IMG/VR virus record: IMGVR_UViG_3300009104_000112
Coordinates: 1-25,945 of that record
Reading direction: 5' to 3' (one strand)
Source: a virus
Length of the DNA: 25,945 nucleotides
Shown here: one piece after another, positions 14,391 through 21,602 of the stretch
How the letters are laid out: each line of letters opens with the position of its first letter
How positions within the stretch are numbered: the first letter of the stretch is position 1
Notes under the pieces: generated by a model
The model's input: only the letters and a program-made list of their open reading frames with translations
Database searches by the model: none
Told to the model about the DNA's origin: nothing
Position numbers and translations under genes: made by a program

Positions 14391-15401
14391 ATGTTATGGG
14401 TAGATAAAAAATATCTGCGATTGATATCTTCAAGATTCAGAAACTATAAATGGAAAAATGAAGATTTGTTAAATCACGCTTGTCCTTATTGTGGTGATTC
14501 TGAAAAGAACCCACATAAGGCTCGTGGTTATCATTTCGTCTATAAAGAGACATTCATCTATAAATGCCACAACTGTGGTGAATCAAAATCTTTCGCTAAT
14601 TTTCTTAAAGAGCAAGACAATTCATTGTGGAAACAATATGCAATGGAAAAGTTCTATAAGAAGAAACCAGAATTTGCATCTCAGCCCAATATTATTCCAA
14701 AAAGTACAACTATATTCAAAGACGATCCATTAAAGAAAGTGGGTTGTTTGAAAGCAATAGATGCAAAACAAGCTACAGATTATCTCAATCATAGACATAT
14801 TCCTAAACATCATTGGGACGATTTATACTATATTAAGAACAGTCAAAGTCTAAGTAAACTAGATACTAAATATAGAGATAGAGTATTTGGAAATGATCCA
14901 AGATTGATTTTTCCTTTCTACACTAGACAAGGAAAACTCATAGGAATTTCAGGTAGGGCACTCAATAACAACAAACTAAGATACTTAACATTAAAATTTG
15001 ATGATACACATTCTCTCATCTACGGCCTTAGAAAGGTTGACTACAATAAAAGAGTTTATGTTACAGAAGGACCCATTGATAGTCTGTTTTTACCTAACTC
15101 CATCGCTGTTGCAGGAAGCGATTTTTCGAAATTAAATTCAATAGTACCACCAGAACAAGCAGTTGTGGTCTTTGATAATGAACCGAGAAATCCAGAGATT
15201 GTAAAGAAAATGAGTCAAATCATTGACGATGGATTTACTGTTACTTTTTGGCCTAAGACAATTAAACAAAAAGACATTAACGATATGGTATTAGGTGGAC
15301 TTTCTCCAAATATTATTATTGACACGATAGAAAAATGTAAATTTTCAGGGTTAAAAGCTAAAATGGCCTTGAGTGATTGGAGTAAAGTAAGTGGGAAATG
15401 A
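14391..15401 (+). CDS. 61: DNA primase (T4 gp61-like)
   Basis: Makes short RNA primers for lagging-strand synthesis with the gp41 helicase in T4. Zinc-finger cysteines are at 31/34 (CPYCGDS) and 59/62 (CHNCG), as in gp61. A TOPRIM core follows: YVTEGPIDS at about 223-231, with Glu226, and VVFDNEPRNPE at about 259-269, with the metal-binding Asp. KARGYHF at 43-49 matches the T4 spacing after the first Cys pair. 336 aa, close to T4 gp61 (about 340). I keep the ATG at 14391 because MLWVDKKY aligns with the N-terminal WIDNEF of gp61, although it leaves no room for a ribosome site. It overlaps nrdA by 11 nt. Confidence 0.9.
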   Translation: MLWVDKKYLRLISSRFRNYKWKNEDLLNHACPYCGDSEKNPHKARGYHFVYKETFIYKCHNCGESKSFANFLKEQDNSLWKQYAMEKFYKKKPEFASQPNIIPKSTTIFKDDPLKKVGCLKAIDAKQATDYLNHRHIPKHHWDDLYYIKNSQSLSKLDTKYRDRVFGNDPRLIFPFYTRQGKLIGISGRALNNNKLRYLTLKFDDTHSLIYGLRKVDYNKRVYVTEGPIDSLFLPNSIAVAGSDFSKLNSIVPPEQAVVVFDNEPRNPEIVKKMSQIIDDGFTVTFWPKTIKQKDINDMVLGGLSPNIIIDTIEKCKFSGLKAKMALSDWSKVSGK

Positions 15402-17718
15402 TGTAACAGTAGTCAAGAGAGATGGTTCAATCGAGCCTATTGATTTAGATAAAGTACATAAAATGGTAGAAGCTGCATGTAAAAATGTAGCGGGTGTGTC
15501 TGAATCATCAGTCGAAATGAATTCAGGCCTTCAATTTTATGATGGAATAACATCTAAAGAAATTCAAAGCATATTGATAAAGTCTGCCGCAGACTTGATA
15601 TCATTAGAGAGTCCAAATTATCAATATGTCGCCGCTAGACTCTTATTATTTCAAATTAGAAAAGGTGTGTTCAACACCAAGTGGAGAGATTCTAAAATCT
15701 ATCCCCCATTAAAAGACATTGTAACGCGTAATATCAATTATGGCGTTTATGATGAAAAACTAATCACATATTATAGTGATGAAGAATGGGAAAAATTAGA
15801 TAATTATATCAAACACGACAGAGATTTCAACTTTACATATGCTGGGTTAAGACAAATAGTTGACAAATATCTTGTTCAAGATAGAAGTTCAGAAAAACTA
15901 TATGAATCACCACAGTATATGTATATGTTGATATCTGCTGTTTTGTTTAAAAACTATCCAGAAGAAACGAGGCTTCAATATGTTAAAAAATATTACGACG
16001 CAACTTCAACATTTAAAATCAATATTCCAACGCCAATTATGGCCGGCATTAGAACTCCTTTACGCCAGTTTGCGTCTTGTGTTCTTGTCGATAGTGACGA
16101 TACTCTTGACAGTATTTTCAGTTCTGATATGGCTATTGGTCGTTATGTTGCTCAGCGTGCGGGAATTGGGATCAATGCTGGGAGGATACGAGGCTTGGGT
16201 TCAAAGATTCGAGGAGGAGAGGTCCAACACACAGGCGTTATTCCATTCCTTAAAAAATTTGAATCGACAGTCCGTTGCTGTACTCAAAACGGCGTTCGAG
16301 GTGGTAGTGCAACAGTTCACTTCCCTATTTGGCACCAAGAAATAGAAGATATTATTGTATTAAAGAACAATAAGGGAACAGAAGATAATAGAGTCAGAAA
16401 ACTAGATTACTCTATTCAGATATCAAAACTCTTTTATGAGAGATTTCTCAATAACGAAGATATCACACTATTCTCACCACATGATGTGCCAGGACTATAT
16501 GAAGCGTTCGGCACAGAAGAATTTGATGAAATGTATGAGAAATACGAAAGAGCTTATTCTGTCCCTAAAGAGAAAGTAAGTGCACAGAAGTTATTCATGG
16601 AGATATTGAAAGAGAGAGCTGAAACAGGTCGTATCTATATCATGAATATTGATCATGCTAATAGTCATAGTTCATTCTTTGAAGATGAAGCCAAAATCAA
16701 TATGTCAAATCTATGTCAAGAAATTACATTGCCGACAAATCCTATCAAATCTCCAAGAGATGAAGAAGGAGAGATAGCTCTATGTATATTGTCAGCTATT
16801 AATGTTGGCACAATGTCTAATGACTTTAAAGAAATGCCAGAGCTGTGTGATTTAGCAGTCAGAGCATTAGATGAAGTTATTGATTATCAGCATTATCCAA
16901 TCATTGCTGCAGAGAATTCAACAAAGAGTCGAAGAAGTTTAGGCATAGGCTATATAGGTCTAGCTCATTTCTTGGCTAAGAACAAAGTCAAATATAGTGA
17001 TAAAGAAGCATTAGAATTAGTCCACAGGTTAACTGAACACTTTCAATACAATCTACTCGCAACTAGTGTTCAGTTGGCTAAGGAAAAGGGTAGTTGTGAT
17101 GGCTGGAGTCAGACAAAGTACTTTGGTGGTCTATTACCTATTGATCATTATAAGAAAGATGTTGATGAATTAGTCAAGACAAAATATGAGTGTGATTGGG
17201 AAAGTTTACGAGAAGAACTAACAATACATGGAATTAGAAACAGTACATTATCAGCTCAGATGCCGTCTGAGAGCTCCTCAGTGGTCTCAAATGAAACGAA
17301 TGGCATAGAACCACCTCGAGACTATATGACAATTAAGAAAAGTAAGAAAGGACCACTCAAACAGATAGTTCCCGGCTATCAACACTTAAAGAATTTCTAT
17401 ACACTATTATGGGACATGCCTAACAATGATGGCTATATCAAAGTTGTGGCTATCATGCAGAAGTTCTTTGATCAAGCTATCAGTGGTAATTGGAGTTATA
17501 ATCCAGAGAACTATGAAAACGGCGAAGTGCCATTATCTGAAATGGCTAAAGATATGTTGAACTCATACAAGTATGGGTGGAAAACAGTATATTATCAGAA
17601 TACATACGATTCGAAAGTTGAAGATGAAATTTTAGAAGAAGTAACAGACATTGTAGCTAATGATAGCTATGAAGATTTTGATGATGATGGATGTGAGTCT
17701 GGAGCTTGTTCTATATGA
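15391..17718 (+). CDS. nrdA: Ribonucleoside-diphosphate reductase class Ia, large (alpha) subunit
   Basis: Reduces ribonucleotides to deoxynucleotides with NrdB, feeding phage DNA synthesis. All key residues are present: Cys230 (redox pair), Asn440, Cys442 and Glu444 in SNLCQEITLPT (radical site), Cys465 in EIALCILSAIN (redox pair), the tyrosine relay TVYYQNT at about 730 and the C-terminal CESGACSI (Cys768/Cys773). Residues 1-90 resemble the ATP-cone regulatory domain (VTVVKRDGSIEPIDLDKV). I use a GTG start at 15391: a GGAG site at 15379 is 8 nt before it, and the KRDG motif follows at the usual distance. 775 aa, near the usual 750-760. The TGA overlaps the ATG of nrdB. Confidence 0.97.
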   Translation: MGNDVTVVKRDGSIEPIDLDKVHKMVEAACKNVAGVSESSVEMNSGLQFYDGITSKEIQSILIKSAADLISLESPNYQYVAARLLLFQIRKGVFNTKWRDSKIYPPLKDIVTRNINYGVYDEKLITYYSDEEWEKLDNYIKHDRDFNFTYAGLRQIVDKYLVQDRSSEKLYESPQYMYMLISAVLFKNYPEETRLQYVKKYYDATSTFKINIPTPIMAGIRTPLRQFASCVLVDSDDTLDSIFSSDMAIGRYVAQRAGIGINAGRIRGLGSKIRGGEVQHTGVIPFLKKFESTVRCCTQNGVRGGSATVHFPIWHQEIEDIIVLKNNKGTEDNRVRKLDYSIQISKLFYERFLNNEDITLFSPHDVPGLYEAFGTEEFDEMYEKYERAYSVPKEKVSAQKLFMEILKERAETGRIYIMNIDHANSHSSFFEDEAKINMSNLCQEITLPTNPIKSPRDEEGEIALCILSAINVGTMSNDFKEMPELCDLAVRALDEVIDYQHYPIIAAENSTKSRRSLGIGYIGLAHFLAKNKVKYSDKEALELVHRLTEHFQYNLLATSVQLAKEKGSCDGWSQTKYFGGLLPIDHYKKDVDELVKTKYECDWESLREELTIHGIRNSTLSAQMPSESSSVVSNETNGIEPPRDYMTIKKSKKGPLKQIVPGYQHLKNFYTLLWDMPNNDGYIKVVAIMQKFFDQAISGNWSYNPENYENGEVPLSEMAKDMLNSYKYGWKTVYYQNTYDSKVEDEILEEVTDIVANDSYEDFDDDGCESGACSI

Positions 17719-18836
17719 GTATATTTAATAGAAACAAAGTCAATTATAGAAAACAGCCAATGTTCTTTGGCGAAGAACTGAACACACAACGATATGATGA
17801 TTTCAAATATCCCACATTCGATAAACTCACACAAAAACAGTTAGGTTATTTCTGGAGGCCAGAAGAAGTTTCATTACAGAAAGACAGAAATGATTATCAA
17901 CAGTTAGATGTCGGACAAAAACACATTTTTACAGCTAATCTCAAGTATCAGACATTATTAGATAGTGTTCAAGGTCGAGGTCCAGCTTTAGCTTTATTGC
18001 CATACTGTTCAATCCCTGAATTAGAAAGTTGTATATTAGCTTGGGACTTTATGGAAATGATTCATAGTCGTAGTTATACTTACATCATGAAGAATCTCTA
18101 TGCTGACCCAACAAAAGAGTTTGATACGATATTACAGACAGAGCCGATTATCAAGAGAGCTAATACAGTTACTAAGAATTACGATCAGTTTATAGACTAC
18201 GCAAAGAAGTGGTCATTGAGTAAACGAAAGATGAAGAAGAATTCAATAGGTAGAAACGAATACGAACTCAAGAAACGATTTTATAAGATGTTGATCAGTA
18301 TAAATATCCTTGAGGGAATTCGTTTTTATGTGTCTTTCGCATGTACATTCGGATTTGGAGAGTTGAGACTTATGGAAGGATCTGCAAAGATCATTTCTCT
18401 GATAGCTCGAGATGAGTCTCAACATCTCGCCATTACCCAACACATTATCAAGAACTATCAATCGAAAGAGAAAGATAAAGTAATGTTGAAAGTAATGATG
18501 GACTGTAAACAGGAAGTTTACGATATGTATGCTAAGGCTGTTCAAGAAGAAAAAGATTGGGCAGAATACTTAATGAAAGATGGTTCAATGATAGGACTTT
18601 CTGCAACATTGTTAGGTAATTATGTTGAATTCATAGCTAACAAACGATTAAGAGCTATAGGATTACAACCCTTATACGACATATCAAGTCGAACAAACCC
18701 CCTACCTTGGACTCAACATTGGCTCTCTAGTCGAGGACTTCAAAATGCTCCACAAGAGACTGAAATTGAGTCATATATAATAGGAGGGATTAAACAAGAT
18801 ATCAAGGATGATACCTTTGAAGAATTTAAATTATAA
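17715..18836 (+). CDS. nrdB: Ribonucleoside-diphosphate reductase class Ia, small (beta) subunit
   Basis: Carries the di-iron/tyrosyl radical for NrdA. Conserved metal and radical residues are seen: Asp83 in QTLLDS, Glu114, His117 and Tyr121 in MEMIHSRSYTY (the radical Tyr122 of E. coli is kept), a Glu in NILEGIRFYVSF and the Glu/His in RDESQHLAITQH. 373 aa from ATG 17715, which overlaps the nrdA stop (ATGA) and gives an N-terminus (MSIFNRNKVN, QPMFFGEEL) like that of T4 NrdB. A TTG at 17706 in frame is less likely. A C-terminal DDTFEEFKL matches the NrdA-binding tail. Confidence 0.97.
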   Translation: MSIFNRNKVNYRKQPMFFGEELNTQRYDDFKYPTFDKLTQKQLGYFWRPEEVSLQKDRNDYQQLDVGQKHIFTANLKYQTLLDSVQGRGPALALLPYCSIPELESCILAWDFMEMIHSRSYTYIMKNLYADPTKEFDTILQTEPIIKRANTVTKNYDQFIDYAKKWSLSKRKMKKNSIGRNEYELKKRFYKMLISINILEGIRFYVSFACTFGFGELRLMEGSAKIISLIARDESQHLAITQHIIKNYQSKEKDKVMLKVMMDCKQEVYDMYAKAVQEEKDWAEYLMKDGSMIGLSATLLGNYVEFIANKRLRAIGLQPLYDISSRTNPLPWTQHWLSSRGLQNAPQETEIESYIIGGIKQDIKDDTFEEFKL

Positions 18837-18848
18837 GGAAATAATATT

Positions 18849-18962
18849 ATGAGAGAAAAGTGGAACAAAATAATCAATTACAAATTTCATATCGGCTGGG
18901 TTTTCGGGTTTCTATTAATGTGCATATCATTATGTGTAATTGCCCTTTATAGATTAGTATAG
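18849..18962 (+). CDS. Tiny membrane protein, 37 aa
   Basis: ATG 18849 to TAG 18960-18962, with AAGGA at 18836-18840 as ribosome site. The product is basic at first (MREKWNKIINYKFHIGW) with one membrane span (VFGFLLMCISLCVIALY) and a short tail. It is too short to assign. Placed right after nrdB and likely in the same transcript. Confidence 0.5.
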   Translation: MREKWNKIINYKFHIGWVFGFLLMCISLCVIALYRLV

Positions 18963-18973
18963 GAATGTTGCCA

Positions 18974-19144
18974 ATGCACGATAACGAGAATACAGTATCA
19001 CTTTTTTGTGAAGAATGTGGAGCAGAGTTTCATGTTGAACACGAAATGGGACTACAGTATATCCCACATTACTGTCCCTTTTGTGGAGAACAACTCCCTG
19101 ATGATGATATCGTCAAAATAGAAGAAGAAGAACTATTACATTGA
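18974..19144 (+). CDS. Small zinc-ribbon protein
   Basis: ATG 18974 (preferred because AGGA at 18961-18964 is 9 nt upstream; an in-frame ATG lies at 18965). A 56-aa product with two CxxC pairs, CEECG and CPFCG, separated by about 20 residues: FCEECGAEFHVEHEMGLQY and YCPFCGEQLPDD. This is a classic zinc ribbon. The acidic end is EEEELLH. It might regulate transcription or be a nucleic-acid or protein adaptor. It ends by overlapping a TTG-start lipoprotein ORF. Confidence 0.65.
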   Translation: MHDNENTVSLFCEECGAEFHVEHEMGLQYIPHYCPFCGEQLPDDDIVKIEEEELLH

Positions 19145-19227
19145 ACAAAGCTCTTAAAATCATATTCATATTGAGTGCAATACTGTCTTTTGTATCCTGT
19201 GTAGGAGTATTGAAGATAAATTTATGA
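19141..19227 (+). CDS. Tiny lipoprotein-like ORF (TTG start), 28 aa
   Basis: Starts at TTG 19141, overlapping the stop of the zinc-ribbon gene (TTGA), and ends TGA 19225-19227. The product MNKALKIIFILSAILSFVSC then GVLKINL (with valine after the Cys) has a basic start, a hydrophobic core and Cys20 as a possible lipidation site, but only 8 residues after it. The TTG start and short length make it uncertain. Confidence 0.35.
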   Translation: MNKALKIIFILSAILSFVSCVGVLKINL

Positions 19228-19228
19228 G

Positions 19229-19948
19229 ATGAAAAATATTGGTTGTGTAGTAGCATTTTCTGGAGGAGTTGAATCCACAGCACTATTAGAATACTTAAAA
19301 GATCATTATGTAAATATAGTTGCTTTGTATAGTCATTTTCCTATAGATAAAAAAGATGGTTTTGATAAAACAACCATGCAAGCTAGTACTGTCCCTGAAC
19401 ATTTAAAAACAATATGTGATATTCTTGATGTCAATCTAGTAGTACATACACATCAAAAATATGATATAGAATATCAACAAAACAAAAATTACTTCTATTC
19501 TACTAGACATTGGTTATTAGCCATGTGTAATGCATCAATCAGATTTACTCATGTAAGTAACTTCTTTTGGGGTGCTAATAGTGGTATGTTTGAATACAAT
19601 GATGGATATGGAGATTCTTCTATTGTGGATCCAACGAAGTATGAAGTTCAAAATATATTTGAATCATTTCAAAAGATTCCAAGAACGATGGAAAATTATG
19701 GCAAACATAGAGGAACTGAAGATTTTAAGAACAGAAACTATAGAAATACTGATGGTTCATATAAAGAACAGATTTACTTCAACAGACAAACTATCTCAGC
19801 TCCACTTATTGGTCTGACAAAGAAACAACAATGGGATTCTATAAGAGGAGATGTACAAGAATTAGTACAAAGTTGTGCTACTTTCAATAGATGTGGTGTC
19901 TGTTCTAAGTGTCAGGAGTTTTACACTTTATTTACCGGGAAATATTAA
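19229..19948 (+). CDS. QueC-like PP-loop ATP-dependent enzyme (7-cyano-7-deazaguanine synthase-like)
   Basis: QueC turns 7-carboxy-7-deazaguanine into preQ0, the precursor of queuosine and of deazaguanine DNA modifications. The N-terminal PP-loop motif SGGVEST is at residues 11-17. The C-terminal zinc cluster has Cys216, 222, 225 and 228 (SCATFNRCGVCSKC), spaced 6-3-3 versus 9-3-3 in QueC. SAPLIGLTKKQQWDSI with VQELVQSC matches the QueC C-terminal helix. At 239 aa it is close to QueC's length. The substrate region between is not typical, so another PP-loop substrate is possible. No queD, queE, folE or tgt is visible in the window. Confidence 0.65.
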   Translation: MKNIGCVVAFSGGVESTALLEYLKDHYVNIVALYSHFPIDKKDGFDKTTMQASTVPEHLKTICDILDVNLVVHTHQKYDIEYQQNKNYFYSTRHWLLAMCNASIRFTHVSNFFWGANSGMFEYNDGYGDSSIVDPTKYEVQNIFESFQKIPRTMENYGKHRGTEDFKNRNYRNTDGSYKEQIYFNRQTISAPLIGLTKKQQWDSIRGDVQELVQSCATFNRCGVCSKCQEFYTLFTGKY

Positions 19949-19949
19949 A

Positions 19950-19957
19950 GATAAATA
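19950..19957 (+). promoter_or_regulatory. Late-type promoter GATAAATA, nearly leaderless
   Basis: ATAAATA core just after the QueC-like stop with 5 nt to the ATG at 19963. Same layout as 10514, 20808 and 22824 on the other strand. Confidence 0.5.
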
Positions 19958-19962
19958 GTATT

Positions 19963-20121
19963 ATGAAAGAAAAACTAATAGCAATTACACTATTCTTATT
20001 TGTGGGTATGTTGATGTATGTATCAATCAAATATCCACGATCACATCCTATCTATTTTGAAGGATACCCACCAATCTACTCACCCTACCCAACATATGGA
20101 GAACTACAATGGAAAAAATAA
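19963..20121 (+). CDS. Small membrane protein, 52 aa
   Basis: I place the start at ATG 19963 (MKEKLIAITLFLFVGML), which gives a basic start and one membrane span (residues 5-22), rather than the longer in-frame ORF from 19909 that overlaps the previous gene. The tail is Pro/Tyr-rich (YPRSHPIYFEGYPPIYSPYPTYG). It could be a holin-like or host-membrane protein, but nothing is diagnostic. A late-type promoter abuts the ATG. Overlaps the acyl carrier protein by 13 nt. Confidence 0.6.
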   Translation: MKEKLIAITLFLFVGMLMYVSIKYPRSHPIYFEGYPPIYSPYPTYGELQWKK

Positions 20122-20318
20122 TAGCAGAGATATTAGATATAGATCAAGATTCAATAAGAGATGAACATCACTTCATTAATGATCTGGGTGCTGACTCACT
20201 TAATATCGTTGAAATCGTCATGGGAATCGAAGAAGAATACGAAATCGAAATACCCGATGAAGATACAGAACAACTACAAACAGTAGGAGATTTAAGAAAT
20301 TATCTCAATGAGAACTAA
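20109..20318 (+). CDS. Acyl carrier protein
   Basis: A 69-aa acidic protein with the carrier-protein signature NDLGADSLNIVEIVM, in which Ser30 is the 4'-phosphopantetheine site. The rest aligns with bacterial AcpP: EKIIAEILDIDQDSI in helix I, EEEYEIEIPDEDTEQL in helix III, TVGDLRNYLNE in helix IV. It lacks the first 6-7 residues of E. coli AcpP's helix I. Carrier proteins hold growing fatty-acyl groups or donate them to lipids and regulators. It lies among tiny unknown genes, overlapping neighbours by 13 and 11 nt, and no fatty-acid enzyme is near. Function in infection is unknown. The host phosphopantetheinyl transferase would have to activate it. Confidence 0.9.
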   Translation: MEKIIAEILDIDQDSIRDEHHFINDLGADSLNIVEIVMGIEEEYEIEIPDEDTEQLQTVGDLRNYLNEN

Positions 20319-20496
20319 ATTCAATCAATTTCTAAGAGAAGTATCCCAAGAAGAAGGTGGGAAATACTATCACGAACTCGCACAATGTATCCGTTCAGGA
20401 CAACTAACACATTCACAAGTACAAGAACATCTCAAAGATAAAGACTTCAAAGACTATTACATGAACTTCTTTTACGACATGGGAACATTACCATGA
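20308..20496 (+). CDS. Small hypothetical protein
   Basis: A 62-aa protein, MRTKFNQFLREVSQEEGG at the start, then KYYHELAQCIRSGQLTHSQV and KDYYMNFFYDMG. Mostly helical, soluble, no cofactor motif. The start overlaps the ACP gene by 11 nt and the end overlaps the next by ATGA, which supports real translation. A TQLTHSQV-type turn resembles short helical phage regulators, but this is weak. Confidence 0.6.
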   Translation: MRTKFNQFLREVSQEEGGKYYHELAQCIRSGQLTHSQVQEHLKDKDFKDYYMNFFYDMGTLP

Positions 20497-20735
20497 GAAT
20501 AAGAAACAAAGAACATCAATCATTAGGTTATAAAGAACTACAACAGTTATGTCATGATTATCCTAATGACTCACAATTAGGTGAAGAAATAAGAAAAATG
20601 GCTCACGCGGAACAGTCAATAACCCGTAGGGCTGACGAGCTACGCGGCAAGAATCACTATCCACACGAACTCAAAAAAGAAGAAATAGAGGCTTGGGAGA
20701 GTTTCATCACCGATATAAACGAAAGAGAGTTATGA
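20493..20735 (+). CDS. Small hypothetical protein, charged helical
   Basis: An 80-aa soluble protein with ELQQLCHDYPNDSQLGEEIRKM (in part), ITRRADELRGKNHYPHELK and a tryptophan near the end. Helical and highly charged. Neighbouring ATGA overlaps at both ends and a GGGA site before the start support it. No family recognised. Confidence 0.6.
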   Translation: MRIRNKEHQSLGYKELQQLCHDYPNDSQLGEEIRKMAHAEQSITRRADELRGKNHYPHELKKEEIEAWESFITDINEREL

Positions 20736-20812
20736 ATAAGAAGAAAGAACTTGTTCTTTTCTTTATCTGTCTCATAGTTACTACTCTAATACTACTTAAA
20801 GTTTACATATAA
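20732..20812 (+). CDS. Tiny membrane protein, 26 aa
   Basis: ATG 20732 overlaps the previous TGA (ATGA); TAA 20810-20812 lies inside the late promoter for the next gene. The product MNKKKELVLFFICLIVTTLI then LLKVYI is a basic start plus one membrane span. Length and context are typical of phage micro-membrane proteins; function unknown. Confidence 0.45.
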   Translation: MNKKKELVLFFICLIVTTLILLKVYI

Positions 20813-20815
20813 ATA
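20808..20815 (+). promoter_or_regulatory. T4-type late promoter TATAAATA, nearly leaderless
   Basis: Exact late octamer with 5 nt (TAATT) to the ATG at 20821. It overlaps the stop of the previous tiny gene. The mRNA should start at or next to the A of the ATG. Confidence 0.7.
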
Positions 20816-20820
20816 TAATT

Positions 20821-21039
20821 ATGAGAAGATTTACAGAAAGTGTCAATACACGATTCGAAGTAGGTATTATACGAATGTTGGATGAAATCGTAGAATCTAG
20901 ATGGTGTAAAGAACAAGGAATGAACAGAAGTGACTTAGTAAGACATCTAGTTAGACTAGGAATCAAAAACTTTCATCAAAATCAACCCAAAAACAGAGAA
21001 TTCACCCAAGATGGTCAAACATATATCGAAAATCATTGA
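20821..21039 (+). CDS. Ribbon-helix-helix-like DNA-binding protein
   Basis: A 72-aa basic protein. Residues about 5-55 fit a ribbon-helix-helix fold: strand VNTRFEVGI, helix A MLDEIVESRW, a turn with MNRSDLVRHL and helix B VRLGIKNF. The NRSDLVRHLVRLGI segment is the usual hallmark of RHH repressors. It would act as a dimeric repressor of phage or host promoters; an operator-sized inverted repeat occurs at 12992, but a link is only a guess. A late promoter almost touches its ATG. The C-terminal tail overlaps the next gene by 29 nt. Confidence 0.65.
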   Translation: MRRFTESVNTRFEVGIIRMLDEIVESRWCKEQGMNRSDLVRHLVRLGIKNFHQNQPKNREFTQDGQTYIENH

Positions 21040-21229
21040 AGAATCAGAACTCTTTTCTATGTTGCAAGAACATCAAAAGAAAAAGTTAAAGAGTATCGAA
21101 GAATTTCTTCCAGGTATCTCCGAAAAGGATATAACGATTGGTTTTGAGGGATATCCCATTTCAAATAAGGGTATTTCAGAACAGAACACAAAAAAAGTAC
21201 TGAAAAACGACATTCCAACGAAAGAGTGA
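21011..21229 (+). CDS. Small hypothetical protein
   Basis: A 72-aa lysine-rich protein. Helical first half (SKIIEESELFSMLQEHQKKK in part) and a short second half IGFEGYPISNKG. No family recognised. The long (29-nt) overlap with the RHH-like gene suggests joint translation; the next gene starts 4 nt later. Confidence 0.55.
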   Translation: MVKHISKIIEESELFSMLQEHQKKKLKSIEEFLPGISEKDITIGFEGYPISNKGISEQNTKKVLKNDIPTKE

Positions 21230-21233
21230 TCCC

Positions 21234-21602
21234 ATGGCCAAATCACCACGCAGAAAGACACCAAACCCTTATAGAGTCTATGTTACCTACCTACCAGACG
21301 ATCGCTATTACATAGGCTTTTCCCAGAAGTCCGATAAACTTTTTGAGAAGTACTATGGGTCATCAAAGGTCATCAAAGAGTACCCAGAACAAGATCAGTT
21401 ATACAAAGAAGTCATCGCAGAGTATGCCGTTAAGTCGCATGCTAAGATACAAGAGTTTCTATTACAGTGGAAGTACAGAGATGATGAAAAATGTATCAAT
21501 GATATGATACATTTAAGATTAAGACTAAGCTATTTAAAAGACTTCCAATATGTTGAGTGGCAACCGCGGGATACTGTGTCCGGAGCGGGGGAAACCCAAT
21601 AG
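21234..21602 (+). CDS. GIY-YIG-like protein
   Basis: A 122-aa protein with an N-terminal GIY-YIG-like pattern: YRVYVTYLPDDRYYIGFS (residues 13-30) then YYGSSKVIKEY. GIY-YIG nucleases use Y/Y and a following Arg and Glu; the usual YIG is YIG here (YYIGFS), but the first strand reads VYV rather than GIY and no sure catalytic Arg is placed. It could be an endonuclease of the phage homing or recombination type. Its last 15 codons lie in the GC-rich structured segment starting at 21556, so the end may have been altered by insertion. Confidence 0.5.
   Translation: MAKSPRRKTPNPYRVYVTYLPDDRYYIGFSQKSDKLFEKYYGSSKVIKEYPEQDQLYKEVIAEYAVKSHAKIQEFLLQWKYRDDEKCINDMIHLRLRLSYLKDFQYVEWQPRDTVSGAGETQ

Noticed and set aside
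17706-17715. TTG start for nrdB nine bases upstream
   Set aside because: ATG 17715 gives the normal family N-terminus and the usual ATGA overlap with nrdA.
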